The position numbers and the translations under genes were made by a program. A DNA stretch of 23,870 bases from a virus, in the IMG/VR virus record IMGVR_UViG_3300007229_000086, positions 1 to 23,870 of that record. The stretch is one strand, 5' to 3'. Position 1 is the first letter of the stretch. Each line of letters starts with the position of its first letter. The notes under the pieces are model-generated. The model searched no databases. It was not told where the DNA came from and worked only from the letters and a program-made list of their open reading frames with translations. Shown piece after piece: positions 15,638 through 22,797 of the stretch.

Positions 15638-16719
15638 CGCCCGAAATTACGATCGTCTACAATAAGCGAAACGTTACGGCCGACCTATTGCCGTACCTGG
15701 CCGCATTTGAATATTTGGACAACGCCACAGGCAAAAGCGACGAAGTGACGATACAACTAGCGGACCCCGCCGGGCTTTTTATTGGTGATTGGTACCCGGA
15801 AAAAGGCGACACGCTGGAAATTTATTTCGGGTTCGTCGGCAACATGGTACCGGCCGGGCTTTTTGAAATTGATCAGATCGAGGTAAGCGGCCAACCGTCG
15901 ACCGTTTCGCTTATGGCGATAGCCGCGCCGACGTCGCGCGCGCTACGTACACGCCGAAGCGTCGCCCACGAAAATAGCAGCTTGCGCAAGATCGCCGAAA
16001 AGGTAGCGGAGCGCAACGGGCTAACCGTTACCGGACAAATCGACGAGGCGCTGGCCGTTCGTCGGGCTACACAAAACCGCGAAACGGATTTATCTTTTTT
16101 GTACAGATTGGCGAGAAAATACGGGTATGGGTTCAACGTTCGCGGCGCGGATTTGGTATTTTATTCGCTTTACGCCTTGGAGGGCGAAGCGGCAAAGAAA
16201 ACGATCGACCTGGCCGACGTGGTAAGTTATGCCTTCCGGGCAAAGACCGCCGCCACGTACAAAAGCGCGCAGCTAAGTTATCACAACCCGGACACCCAGG
16301 AAATAGTCAGCTTTGAAAACGGCGAGGACACCCTGGCGTTTTTCACCGGCGCTTCGGCTACCCTGCCAACGCGAACGGCCGCGCCGGTAAGCGCGCAGCA
16401 GGAGGCGGTATTTTTTGAGAATGGCGAGGACACCCTGGCGTTTTTCACCGGCTCCGCCGATACGCTGCGCGTATACGAAAAGGCCAAAGACCCCGCCACG
16501 GCGGCGGCCGTTACGCGCGCGGCGCTATACGAAAAGAATACGCAAAAGGTGACCGGCGCGCTGGTCGTCGTTGGCGACGTCAATTTATTGGCCGGTAATA
16601 ATATTGAGGTGACCGGCGCCGGTAAGTTTTCCGGCCGGTACCATATCGAAAGCAGCCGCCACACGATCACCCCGGCGGGCGGATATGGGACCAGCCTCGA
16701 AATAAAAAAAGTAGGTTGA
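15625..16719 (+). CDS. D: Tail hub protein, P2 gpD type
   Basis: A 364-aa protein that begins with GTG inside the end of X. It matches late control protein D/tail hub proteins related to VgrG and T4 gp27: an N-terminal DEVTIQLADPAGLFIGDWYP barrel strand, LFEIDQIEVSGQPSTVSLMA, a RTRRSVAHENSSLRKIAEKV helix and a SFLYRLARKYGYGFNVRG segment, then the C-terminal GDVNLLAGNNIEVTGAGKF and HTITPAGGY. The hub forms the trimer-to-hexamer adaptor of the baseplate. Odd feature: a 13-residue motif FENGEDTLAFFTG occurs twice, 34 residues apart, in the domain junction; this insertion is not part of the common family core as I know it. Confidence 0.85.
   Translation: METITPEITIVYNKRNVTADLLPYLAAFEYLDNATGKSDEVTIQLADPAGLFIGDWYPEKGDTLEIYFGFVGNMVPAGLFEIDQIEVSGQPSTVSLMAIAAPTSRALRTRRSVAHENSSLRKIAEKVAERNGLTVTGQIDEALAVRRATQNRETDLSFLYRLARKYGYGFNVRGADLVFYSLYALEGEAAKKTIDLADVVSYAFRAKTAATYKSAQLSYHNPDTQEIVSFENGEDTLAFFTGASATLPTRTAAPVSAQQEAVFFENGEDTLAFFTGSADTLRVYEKAKDPATAAAVTRAALYEKNTQKVTGALVVVGDVNLLAGNNIEVTGAGKFSGRYHIESSRHTITPAGGYGTSLEIKKVG
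16312..16350 (+). repeat. Internal direct repeat in the tail hub gene, copy 1
   Basis: A 39-base segment encoding FENGEDTLAFFTG. Copy 2 begins 102 bases later, in frame, and differs at only two or three bases, so the duplication looks recent or under strong constraint. Confidence 0.85.
16414..16452 (+). repeat. Internal direct repeat in the tail hub gene, copy 2
   Basis: Second copy of the 39-base segment, again encoding FENGEDTLAFFTG. The 34-residue period keeps the reading frame. The spacer between the copies is Thr/Ala/Pro-rich (TLPTRTAAPVSAQQEAV). Confidence 0.85.
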
Positions 16720-16720
16720 T

Positions 16721-17245
16721 ATGTTAAAATTCGGTACCGTATGCGCGACAGATCACCCCGCCGGACTTGTCCGCGTGGAATTAGACGACGACGCCCTGGT
16801 GAGCTATTGGCTTAGCCCGGCGCACCTTACGACGCGCAACGCGCGCGCCTTCGCGCCGCTGGCTATCGGTGAGCACGTCGCGTGCTTATTTGACGAAAAC
16901 CTGGAGGACGGCGTCGTTTTGGGCGCGATATACTCCACCGCCGACCGCCCCGAAGGCGACGCGGCGCGCACCTTTCTGGAATTTTTGGATAAGGTTTCTA
17001 TTGAGTACGACGCGGACGCCCAGGCGTTTATCATAACGAATAGTGCCGTGTCGGTGACCGTCGCCGACAATAAGGTAACGATAAGCCGGGGCGGCGACAG
17101 CCTTGGCGCGGCGTTGTCCGACCTTATCGACGCGATGGCGCTGGAAACGCACACCAGCGCGGCGCCGGGTTCGCCAACGACGCCGCCGCTAAACGCCGCA
17201 AGTTACACGGCAATTAAGACAAGGCTTTTAAATTTCCTCGGATAA
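16721..17245 (+). CDS. V: Baseplate spike protein, P2 gpV type
   Basis: A 174-aa protein starting one base after the hub gene stop. The N-terminal half is an OB-fold of the gpV family: GTVCATDHPAGLVRVELDDD, HLTTRNARAFAPLAIGEHVA and DGVVLGAIYS. The middle forms repeated strands (IITNSAVSVTVADNKVTISR) consistent with a beta-helical spike, and the end is helical. The trimeric spike pierces the outer membrane during contraction. The usual metal-binding HxH tip is not obvious; ETHTS at about residues 141-145 is the only similar sequence. The stop overlaps the next start by one base. Confidence 0.87.
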   Translation: MLKFGTVCATDHPAGLVRVELDDDALVSYWLSPAHLTTRNARAFAPLAIGEHVACLFDENLEDGVVLGAIYSTADRPEGDAARTFLEFLDKVSIEYDADAQAFIITNSAVSVTVADNKVTISRGGDSLGAALSDLIDAMALETHTSAAPGSPTTPPLNAASYTAIKTRLLNFLG

Positions 17246-17739
17246 TGGCACGCATACAAGATATAATTTCGGCTAATTGGCAACTGAGCGCCGCCACGTT
17301 TGCGCAGGTCGTTGAAGGTGCGGACAGTTACAACCAAAGTATAATTTTGGCCGTAACGACGCGCCAAGGCTCCGACCCTTTCCGGCCGACTTTCGGCTCG
17401 GACATTTGGCAGTATATAGATAAACCCGTAAACGTGGCCGCGTCCGGCATCGTTCGCGCTATCCGTAACGCCGTAGCGTTATGGGTGCCGGGCATTACGA
17501 TAACGTCGCTGCGTTATTCTTACCAAGACAGTAACGGCGACCCGAACGGGCTACCGTCCGGGCTTCGGTTTGACCTTACCTGGCAACCCACAGGCGGCGC
17601 AAGTGCGGGCGACCTTAGCATACTATTAACGACACAAAGCGCGGGAGGGGCGACCGTTCCGGCGCTTATACGTATCTTGTCGACCGAAAGCGGCGCGGGC
17701 ATAACGTCCGAAACCGGCCAATTTATCGCCCTAATTTAA
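17245..17739 (+). CDS. W: Baseplate wedge protein, gpW/gp25 family
   Basis: A 164-aa protein. The segment SIILAVTTRQGSDPFRPTFG followed by SDIWQYIDKPVN and VRAIRNAVALWVPGITITSL is the core of the GPW/T4 gp25 family, including the RPxFG-type loop. These proteins start sheath assembly on the baseplate. The C-terminal 60 residues (LRFDLTWQPTGG and beyond) extend past the compact domain. ATG at 17245 overlaps the spike gene stop (TAATG). Confidence 0.87.
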   Translation: MARIQDIISANWQLSAATFAQVVEGADSYNQSIILAVTTRQGSDPFRPTFGSDIWQYIDKPVNVAASGIVRAIRNAVALWVPGITITSLRYSYQDSNGDPNGLPSGLRFDLTWQPTGGASAGDLSILLTTQSAGGATVPALIRILSTESGAGITSETGQFIALI

Positions 17740-17749
17740 ACCTTACAGT

Positions 17750-18859
17750 ATGCCAACCGCACCCACCTTTATTGATACGGACGTCGACGCGATCGTCGCG
17801 CGGCTTGTTAGCAAATACGAAGCCGACACCGGCCGCGCGTTGGAACCCGCCCAGGCCGAACGCCTGCTAATTAATATGGTCGCTTACGAGGTCAAGATCG
17901 TACGCGAACAGTTGCAAGCAGCGGCGGAACAAATGCTGGTTAGTTTTGCGGTAGCGCCCGCGTTGGATTTCCTGGCGGAGTTGGTCGGCGTTGTCCGGCT
18001 ACCGGCCGCCGGGGCGCTTACCAACGTGCTTTTTACCGTCGCGCCTTCGCATCCTGGCGTTTTGGTACCCGCCGGTACGCGCGTTGCGACCTCCGACGGC
18101 CAGGTAATATTTAGGACGGTTGCCGATCTAACGATAACGAGCGGCAACACAACCGGGGCCGTGTCGGCGGTCGCAACGACTACCGGCGTGGCCGGTAACG
18201 ATTACGCGATCGGCGACGTTTCCGGAATCCTCGACCCGTTGCCGTACCTTGTCAGCGTCGCGAACACGACCGTAACGGCAAGCGGCGCGGACGCCGAAAC
18301 CGACGAAGCGTTACGCACCCGCGTAAAGTTGGCGCCGTCGGCGTTTAGCGTTGCGGGCCCGACTAACGCTTACAAATACTTCGCCCTCCAGGTCAGCCCT
18401 ACAATTATCGACGTGTCGGTACTTAGCAGCGTTCCGGGCACCGTCCAGGTTTACCCGTTGGTCACCGGCGGCATAGTAACCCCCGCGCATATCCTTAGCG
18501 CCGTACTATCCGCCCTTAGCGCGGAGGACGTGCGGCCGTTAACCGACACTGTGACAGTACTTAGCCCTACGTTGGTCCCTTACGACATCGAAGTCGAAAT
18601 AACGACGTACACGGACGCCGACGAGGCGCTGGTCGTGGCTCAGGCCACCGAAGCGTTAACCGCTTACGCCGCCGCGCGCGGTTCGGTTATCGGCCAGGAC
18701 GTTAAGCGCAGCCAAATAACCGCCTTATCGGTCGGCACGTTAGGCAGCGTTTTCGACGTTACCGTCGTTGCGCCGGCGGTCGACGTCGTCGTCGACGGTA
18801 CCGAGGTGCCGGTCGTTGGAACCATTACCGTAACCGTAACCGGCCAAACAAATGGATAA
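17750..18859 (+). CDS. J: Baseplate protein, P2 gpJ type
   Basis: A 369-aa protein of the Baseplate_J family. The signatures are YLINMVAYE-like helix (RLLINMVAYEVKIVREQLQA), AVAPALDFLAELVGVVRLPA, VPAGTRVATSDGQVIFRTVA and the DAETDEALRTRVKLAPSAFS motif, followed by LSSVPGTVQVYPLV. gpJ links wedges at the edge of the baseplate. It starts ten bases after W and overlaps the next gene by eight bases, consistent with one operon. Confidence 0.92.
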   Translation: MPTAPTFIDTDVDAIVARLVSKYEADTGRALEPAQAERLLINMVAYEVKIVREQLQAAAEQMLVSFAVAPALDFLAELVGVVRLPAAGALTNVLFTVAPSHPGVLVPAGTRVATSDGQVIFRTVADLTITSGNTTGAVSAVATTTGVAGNDYAIGDVSGILDPLPYLVSVANTTVTASGADAETDEALRTRVKLAPSAFSVAGPTNAYKYFALQVSPTIIDVSVLSSVPGTVQVYPLVTGGIVTPAHILSAVLSALSAEDVRPLTDTVTVLSPTLVPYDIEVEITTYTDADEALVVAQATEALTAYAAARGSVIGQDVKRSQITALSVGTLGSVFDVTVVAPAVDVVVDGTEVPVVGTITVTVTGQTNG

Positions 18860-19565
18860 CATAGCCAGCGCGCTAAGCGGCGCCAACCACATAACAGCGA
18901 TAGGGCGCGCAGCAGGCGCCGAACTGGCGGAGGTACCGACCAACGGGCTACTAATGTACCTGGTGGACAGCGCGCCGGAAAGCGCCCTCTATCATTTGGC
19001 GGATCAGTTCGGCGTTCTTGGTTGGGCGGGTTGGCGCTTAGCCGCTACCGTGGCGGCGCGGCGCGCGCTGATAAAAAAGGCGATCGTACTACACCGCAAA
19101 AAAGGTACTGTTTTCGCGATCAAAGAGGCGGTGCGCGCGGTCGGCTTCGATAGTGCGGAGGTCCGCGAGGGCGTCGGCGTCGACTACGATGGGACGTATG
19201 TTTACGACGGCTCCATCACTTACGCGGGCGGGAATTGGGCGACCTTTCGCGTTACCGTGGCCGTGGGCGCCGACGTGTCGATAACGCCCGAACTGGCCGC
19301 CAATATGCGCGCCCTGATCGAAGAGTACAAAAACGCGCGTTCGCATCTTATCGACGTATCTTTCGCGATAAGCCTGGCGGACACGTTAAGCCCTTCGGAA
19401 ATATTGGAGTACGACGATGGGCAGATCGTCGACCAACTTTTCCCCGGCGTCGATTATTCTGGCGAAGCGTTTTATAATGGCGCGCAAACGCACAATAATG
19501 GCGCAGATATTGTAAATTTGCGGGTATACCGTAACGGAACACTCATAGAAAATGGATACTACTGA
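18852..19565 (+). CDS. I: Baseplate/tail protein, P2 gpI type
   Basis: A 237-aa protein. The pattern LVDSAPESALYHLADQFGVL, AGWRLAATVAARRALIKKAI and LHRKKGTVFAIKEAVRAVGF, then the EYKNARSHL segment, is the gpI signature. gpI connects the baseplate periphery to tail fibres. After the family core the C-terminal 60 residues (YDDGQIVDQLFPGVDYSGEA and following) form a short beta extension, perhaps the fibre docking site. The gene overlaps both J and the following fibre-associated gene. Confidence 0.88.
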   Translation: MDNIASALSGANHITAIGRAAGAELAEVPTNGLLMYLVDSAPESALYHLADQFGVLGWAGWRLAATVAARRALIKKAIVLHRKKGTVFAIKEAVRAVGFDSAEVREGVGVDYDGTYVYDGSITYAGGNWATFRVTVAVGADVSITPELAANMRALIEEYKNARSHLIDVSFAISLADTLSPSEILEYDDGQIVDQLFPGVDYSGEAFYNGAQTHNNGADIVNLRVYRNGTLIENGYY

Positions 19566-19986
19566 TAAATTCGCGCCTAAAGGCGTCGTTAAGCTGGACA
19601 TCTACAAAGATGGGGCGCTGGTTGAGGCTTACGAAGATCGTAACCTTATCGTATTGTCGGGCCGTAACGCCGTCGCGGCGTTAATCGGTGCGGCTACCGC
19701 CGGTAAGGCCGTCGACCGTTACGCCGTCGGCACGAACGGCGCCGAAACCGTGTTGACCGATACGGCGATCACCGCACCGTTCAATAAGGCCGTGGCGGGC
19801 ATTACATACCCGTCGGGCGCGGTTCAATTCAGCTTTACGCTGGAATTGGCGGAGAACAACGGCGTAACTATTCGCGAGTTCGGTTTGCTTTGTGTCGACG
19901 GTACGCTTTTTGCGCGCATCGTTCGCGCGCCCATTATCAAAGACAATACGGTCCGTATCGAAGGGACCTGGACAATAACCTTTTAA
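19552..19986 (+). CDS. Fibre-associated tail protein, unnamed
   Basis: A 144-aa protein between gpI and the collar-domain fibre. It begins overlapping gpI by 14 bases. Repeated beta strands (VVKLDIYKDGALVEAYEDRN, AVQFSFTLELAENNGVTIRE, FGLLCVDGTLFARIVRAPII, RIEGTWTITF) resemble the N-terminal adaptor regions of phage tail fibres. Its start KLDIYKDG and gpI's end NLRVYRNGTL show a similar strand pattern. It may be the adaptor that attaches the fibre. I cannot assign a named family with certainty. Confidence 0.65.
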   Translation: MDTTDKFAPKGVVKLDIYKDGALVEAYEDRNLIVLSGRNAVAALIGAATAGKAVDRYAVGTNGAETVLTDTAITAPFNKAVAGITYPSGAVQFSFTLELAENNGVTIREFGLLCVDGTLFARIVRAPIIKDNTVRIEGTWTITF

Positions 19987-19998
19987 AGCCCTACAATA

Positions 19999-20883
19999 AT
20001 GGCAAACCTGACAGAAAGCGCAGTTTACGAAGCGGGCATATACCAGTTGGAAACGACCGACCCCGTTATCGGTGGACCGAGCGGAATTTCTAACCTCCAG
20101 GCCAAACAGTTGGCGAACCGCACAAAATACATTTACGATATTTTGGCCGCAGGTGGCGTTGGCGCCGAGGCGCTGGAGTTTTCCGGCGATCTCAACACGC
20201 TAAAGGCGCCCGGCTTTGTGTTGGTGCGCAGCACGGCCACTAACAAACCGATTTCTGGTTTGGGGCATCTTATCGTAACCGGGCGGCAATCCGTGCCGGA
20301 ACTTGCGAACGTGCCGGGTGCGGTACAAATGTTCCTGAGCCAACAGGTCAACCAAATATTTTTCCGGTTCCTTGCGGGCACGACATGGACGGCGTGGTTT
20401 GGCTTGCAGACCACCACGGCCGCCGATACCGCTTCGCAAATGTTCACCGGGATGATCGGATATTTCCCGACAGCAGCAGCGCCAAACGGCTGGCTACCGG
20501 CCAACGGAGCGCAGGTTAGCCGGACCACTTACGCGGCGCTATTCGCCCGCATCGGCACGACGTCCGGCACGGGCAACGGCACGACGACGTTTACCTTACC
20601 GGACCTTCGCGGGTTGTTCGTTCGCGGACTTGACGACGGGCGCGGCATCGACCCGGCGCGCACCCTTGCGACATACCAGCCGCACGTTACCGCGCTCAAA
20701 GCGCATACACACAACTACGACAAAGCGGTCGTTTCGGCGACCCGCTACGTTAACGACCTTGGTGTCGGCAACGGGTCGCCCGTTACGCTCGTAAATTCAT
20801 TCACCCCCACCGCGAGCAGCAGCAGCGCCGAAGTACCGGGCAACCCGGACAACGTAGCTTTACTAGCTTGCATAAAATACTAA
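19999..20883 (+). CDS. H: Tail fibre protein with collar domain, P2 gpH type
   Basis: A 294-aa protein. The N-terminus (NLTESAVYEAGIYQLETTDP, VIGGPSGISNLQAKQLANRT) is the usual start of fibre proteins with short shafts. A phage tail collar domain runs from about residue 150: GMIGYFPTAAAPNGWLPANG, then TTYAALFARIGTT, FTLPDLRGLFVRGLDDGRG and the tip HVTALKAHTHNY. The HxH pair (HTH) is typical of collar-type tips and often binds metal. The end NPDNVALLACIKY is the standard collar terminus. It is the probable receptor-binding fibre. At 294 aa it is much shorter than P2 gpH. Confidence 0.87.
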   Translation: MANLTESAVYEAGIYQLETTDPVIGGPSGISNLQAKQLANRTKYIYDILAAGGVGAEALEFSGDLNTLKAPGFVLVRSTATNKPISGLGHLIVTGRQSVPELANVPGAVQMFLSQQVNQIFFRFLAGTTWTAWFGLQTTTAADTASQMFTGMIGYFPTAAAPNGWLPANGAQVSRTTYAALFARIGTTSGTGNGTTTFTLPDLRGLFVRGLDDGRGIDPARTLATYQPHVTALKAHTHNYDKAVVSATRYVNDLGVGNGSPVTLVNSFTPTASSSSAEVPGNPDNVALLACIKY

Positions 20884-20887
20884 CAGC

Positions 20888-21208
20888 ATGGTTACCATAT
20901 ACCACTACGACGAGAAAACCGGGCACTACATCGGCCAGGGCGTTGCGCCAAGCAACCCCGCCGAACCAAGCGCCCCACTATTGCCCGCGCACAGCACGAC
21001 CGTACCGCCACCATCTGGCCCGGTACGATTTGACCCCGTGGTCGGCGATTGGCTCGCAGCAGGCGACGCCAAGGCCGCGCCCGTTGTGGCCGTGGTGCCA
21101 GAAGTAGAAACAAAGACAGCGCCGCCAAACGCGGGCCCCGAAAAGGTACAGGCAGCGGAGCAACCTAGCGAGCGCCCCACCAAGGGCCGCAAGTCGCGAC
21201 GGCGGTAA
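20888..21208 (+). CDS. Probable tail fibre assembly protein
   Basis: A 106-aa protein five bases after the fibre gene. It starts with TIYHYDEKTGHYIGQGVAPS, then LPAHSTTVPPPSG and RFDPVVGDW, a pattern seen in short proteins after phage fibre genes (fibre assembly or adaptor type). The C-terminal half is Ala/Pro/Lys-rich, likely disordered, and ends strongly basic (GRKSRRR). It closes the tail operon. Function is inferred from position and the N-terminal pattern. Confidence 0.6.
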   Translation: MVTIYHYDEKTGHYIGQGVAPSNPAEPSAPLLPAHSTTVPPPSGPVRFDPVVGDWLAAGDAKAAPVVAVVPEVETKTAPPNAGPEKVQAAEQPSERPTKGRKSRRR

Positions 21209-21253
21209 ATAGTGGGATTTTTAGTTAAGGAAACGTTAAAATCTGCAAAACGC

Positions 21254-21284
21254 TTGCAATAGTGTAAAGAGCGCCTTATCTTTA
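21254..21284 (+). promoter_or_regulatory. Promoter of the methyltransferase gene
   Basis: A TTG at 21254-21256 and TATCTTTA at 21277-21284 are separated by 20 bases, close to the Bacteroidota -33/-7 layout. The -7 element deviates from TAnnTTTG at the last base. The same two positions with the same 20-base spacer are kept in the second leader copy, which supports the assignment. Confidence 0.55.
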
Positions 21285-21290
21285 CACTAT
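21259..21290. promoter_or_regulatory. Operator-like inverted repeat over the methyltransferase promoter
   Basis: ATAGTGTAAAGA at 21259-21270 is the exact reverse complement of TCTTTACACTAT at 21279-21290, with an eight-base spacer. The 32-base site spans from just after the -33 element through the -7 element, so a dimeric protein bound here would block transcription. Candidate binders are the methyltransferase itself, the phage repressor or the helix-turn-helix protein at 23171. It lacks a T tract and is not a terminator. Confidence 0.6.
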
Positions 21291-21329
21291 CAACTAACAA
21301 AGGCGATAAACGCCGCAAACTTTAAAGAA

Positions 21330-22316
21330 ATGGAAACATTTAAAACGGTAGACTTATTTTCGGGGTGTGGTGGAATGTCTTTAGGGTTCCAAAATGCAGG
21401 ATTTGAAATCCTTGCTGCATTTGATAATTGGAAACCAGCCTTAGAAGTTTACAAAGAAAATTTTGGCCACCCAATTTATGACTTCGATCTTAGTTCGGAT
21501 GAAAGCAAAGATTTTATTAGTGGCTTAAGTCCTAACTTAATAATTGGTGGGCCGCCTTGCCAAGATTTTTCAAGCGCAGGAAAAAGAGATGACACATTAG
21601 GTAGAGCGGATTTAACAATCTCTTATGCTAATATTGTTAGTACTGTAAAGCCTGAAATGTTCGTAATGGAGAATGTTGAAGGAATAAAAAAGAGTAGAAT
21701 TCTAAAAGAAGCAATTCAAATTTTAAGAGGTGCGGGTTATGGCTTAACAATGGAAGTTCTTGATGCAAGTCTATGTGGAGTTCCTCAAGCAAGAAAGCGG
21801 TTTTTTATGATTGGTAGACTAAATGAATCTGATGACTTTCTGATTCCTTATCTTCAAAATAACCTTTCAAAACAGCCAATGACAGTTTATGATTATCTTG
21901 GAGATTCACTTGGGATAGAGCATTATTATAGCCATCCAAGAAGCTACAAAAGACGTGGTGTATTTAGCATCCATGAGCCTAGCGCAACTATTCGTGGAGT
22001 TAACAGACCTATTCCGGCAGGTTACCCAAAACATCCAGGAAACCCAGTTGATGTTTCTGAAAATGTAAGGTCATTAACAACAATCGAACGGAGCTATATT
22101 CAAACATTTCCAAAATCTTTTAAACTTTGCGGAACAAAAACTAATTTAGAACAAGCAATAGGAAATGCTGTACCTGTGAAGTTAGGAGAATATGTTGCAC
22201 AATGTATTGCAGCATATTTAGCTGATAAGGAGGGATATAAGAAAAAAACAATTCTCAAAGCTGCCGAATCCGTGCAAAAAGCATATACAGAGTGTGTGGC
22301 TCGCAACCGAGAGTAG
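21330..22316 (+). CDS. C5-cytosine DNA methyltransferase (orphan)
   Basis: A 328-aa enzyme that transfers a methyl group from S-adenosylmethionine to carbon 5 of cytosine in DNA. All main motifs are present: I (VDLFSGCGGMSLGF, residues 7-20), IV with catalytic Cys77 (GGPPCQDFSSAG), VI (ENVEG, 114-118), VIII (QARKR, 153-157), IX (RSLTTIERSYIQTFP) and X (QAIGNAVPVKLGEYVA). The target recognition region between VIII and IX is about 80-90 residues, so specificity cannot be read. No restriction enzyme gene is beside it; it likely protects phage DNA from host restriction or regulates genes. The gene is clearly richer in A+T than the phage structural genes and uses other codons, a sign of recent transfer. 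It has its own leader, promoter and terminator. Confidence 0.96.
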   Translation: METFKTVDLFSGCGGMSLGFQNAGFEILAAFDNWKPALEVYKENFGHPIYDFDLSSDESKDFISGLSPNLIIGGPPCQDFSSAGKRDDTLGRADLTISYANIVSTVKPEMFVMENVEGIKKSRILKEAIQILRGAGYGLTMEVLDASLCGVPQARKRFFMIGRLNESDDFLIPYLQNNLSKQPMTVYDYLGDSLGIEHYYSHPRSYKRRGVFSIHEPSATIRGVNRPIPAGYPKHPGNPVDVSENVRSLTTIERSYIQTFPKSFKLCGTKTNLEQAIGNAVPVKLGEYVAQCIAAYLADKEGYKKKTILKAAESVQKAYTECVARNRE

Positions 22317-22343
22317 CGCAAAACACCTTAAATAGACCACAAA

Positions 22344-22366
22344 CCCAGGGCGCGCCGGGCTTTTTT
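22344..22366 (+). terminator. Intrinsic terminator after the methyltransferase
   Basis: CCC-A-GG at 22344-22349 pairs with CC-GGG at 22355-22359, leaving one bulged A and a five-base loop, and T6 follows at 22361-22366. The T run is shared with the first bases of the second leader copy. It isolates the methyltransferase transcript from the next gene. Confidence 0.6.
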
Positions 22367-22476
22367 AGTTAAGGAAACGTTAAGGTTTGCAAAATGCTTG
22401 ATATAGTGTAAAGTTACCCGTAGATTTGACCTATCAACTAACGAAGGCGATAAACGCCGCAAACTTTAAAGAGATG
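22362..22476 (+). repeat. Duplicated 115-bp leader, copy 2 (before the Cys-His-Asp protein)
   Basis: Gapless partner of 21218-21332, ending with the ATG at 22474. The inverted repeat seen in copy 1 is eroded here: only 7 of 12 arm positions still pair. The -7 element instead becomes a full consensus match. The hairpin GGCG-ATAAA-CGCC recurs at 22446-22458. Confidence 0.9.
22398..22428 (+). promoter_or_regulatory. Promoter of the Cys-His-Asp protein gene
   Basis: TTG at 22398-22400 and TAGATTTG at 22421-22428 (full match to TAnnTTTG) are separated by 20 bases, the same geometry as in leader copy 1. Transcription would start near 22435, giving a leader of about 40 bases. Confidence 0.6.
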
Positions 22477-22797
22477 AATACGATTAATAAATACAATATA
22501 GCCACGTTTGCCGAACGCCTTTTGTCTGAAATGGGTGGTGACGCTTTGGAAATTTGCACTGGCGATTGCGCCACCTTTGCAAAGAAGACGCAAGACCAGT
22601 TTGGCGGCGTAATCAAATACACCCCTTCTTTTGAGCTGCTTGACGAAATTAATGGCCGAGCCCAAGAAGAAAGTACCGAGTTTTTGCGGCGCGACCCTTC
22701 TCACTGCTGGGTAGAGATTGACGGCGTGTTTTTTGACGCTTTTGATACCGATGGCGTGGAAGACGAAAATTACCTGCAATTTGTTGAGAAGGTATAA
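22474..22797 (+). CDS. Small cargo protein with papain/transglutaminase-like Cys-His-Asp pattern
   Basis: A 107-aa protein. ATG 22474 is chosen because it stands exactly where the methyltransferase ATG stands in the other leader copy; a TTG 48 bases upstream in frame lies inside the -7 element and cannot be transcribed from that promoter. Residues 30-36 (GDCATFA, Cys32) followed by 77-90 (HCWVEIDGVFFDAF, His77 and Asp88) form the order Cys, His-x-W-V, D-A that is usual in papain-like and transglutaminase-like folds. At 107 residues it would be among the smallest of such proteins. I do not recognise a specific family; it may be a peptidase, amidase or a catalytically dead relative. Shared leader with the methyltransferase points to co-acquisition or co-regulation. 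Confidence 0.65.
   Translation: MNTINKYNIATFAERLLSEMGGDALEICTGDCATFAKKTQDQFGGVIKYTPSFELLDEINGRAQEESTEFLRRDPSHCWVEIDGVFFDAFDTDGVEDENYLQFVEKV

Larger units (their letters stand above)
21218..21332 (+). repeat. Duplicated 115-bp leader, copy 1 (before the methyltransferase)
   Basis: This segment, ending with the ATG of the methyltransferase, aligns without gaps to 22362-22476, which ends with the ATG of the next cargo gene. By hand about 97 of 115 bases agree. The outer parts (TTTTTAGTTAAGGAAACGTT and the last 45 bases) are nearly identical; the differences concentrate between the promoter elements. It contains a promoter, an operator-like inverted repeat and a small hairpin GGCG-ATAAA-CGCC at 21302-21314. 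Confidence 0.9.

Noticed and set aside
10186-21208. Tailocin, type VI secretion or extracellular contractile injection system
   Set aside because: Portal, capsid, cement and head-tail genes are directly upstream and intact in the window, so this is a DNA-packaging phage.
22426-22473. N-terminal extension of the Cys-His-Asp protein from a TTG start, with both substitutions between the leader copies in this stretch being synonymous
   Set aside because: The TTG is part of the -7 element, the equivalent codon in copy 1 is TTA, and only two substitutions are available, too few to show protein-level constraint.
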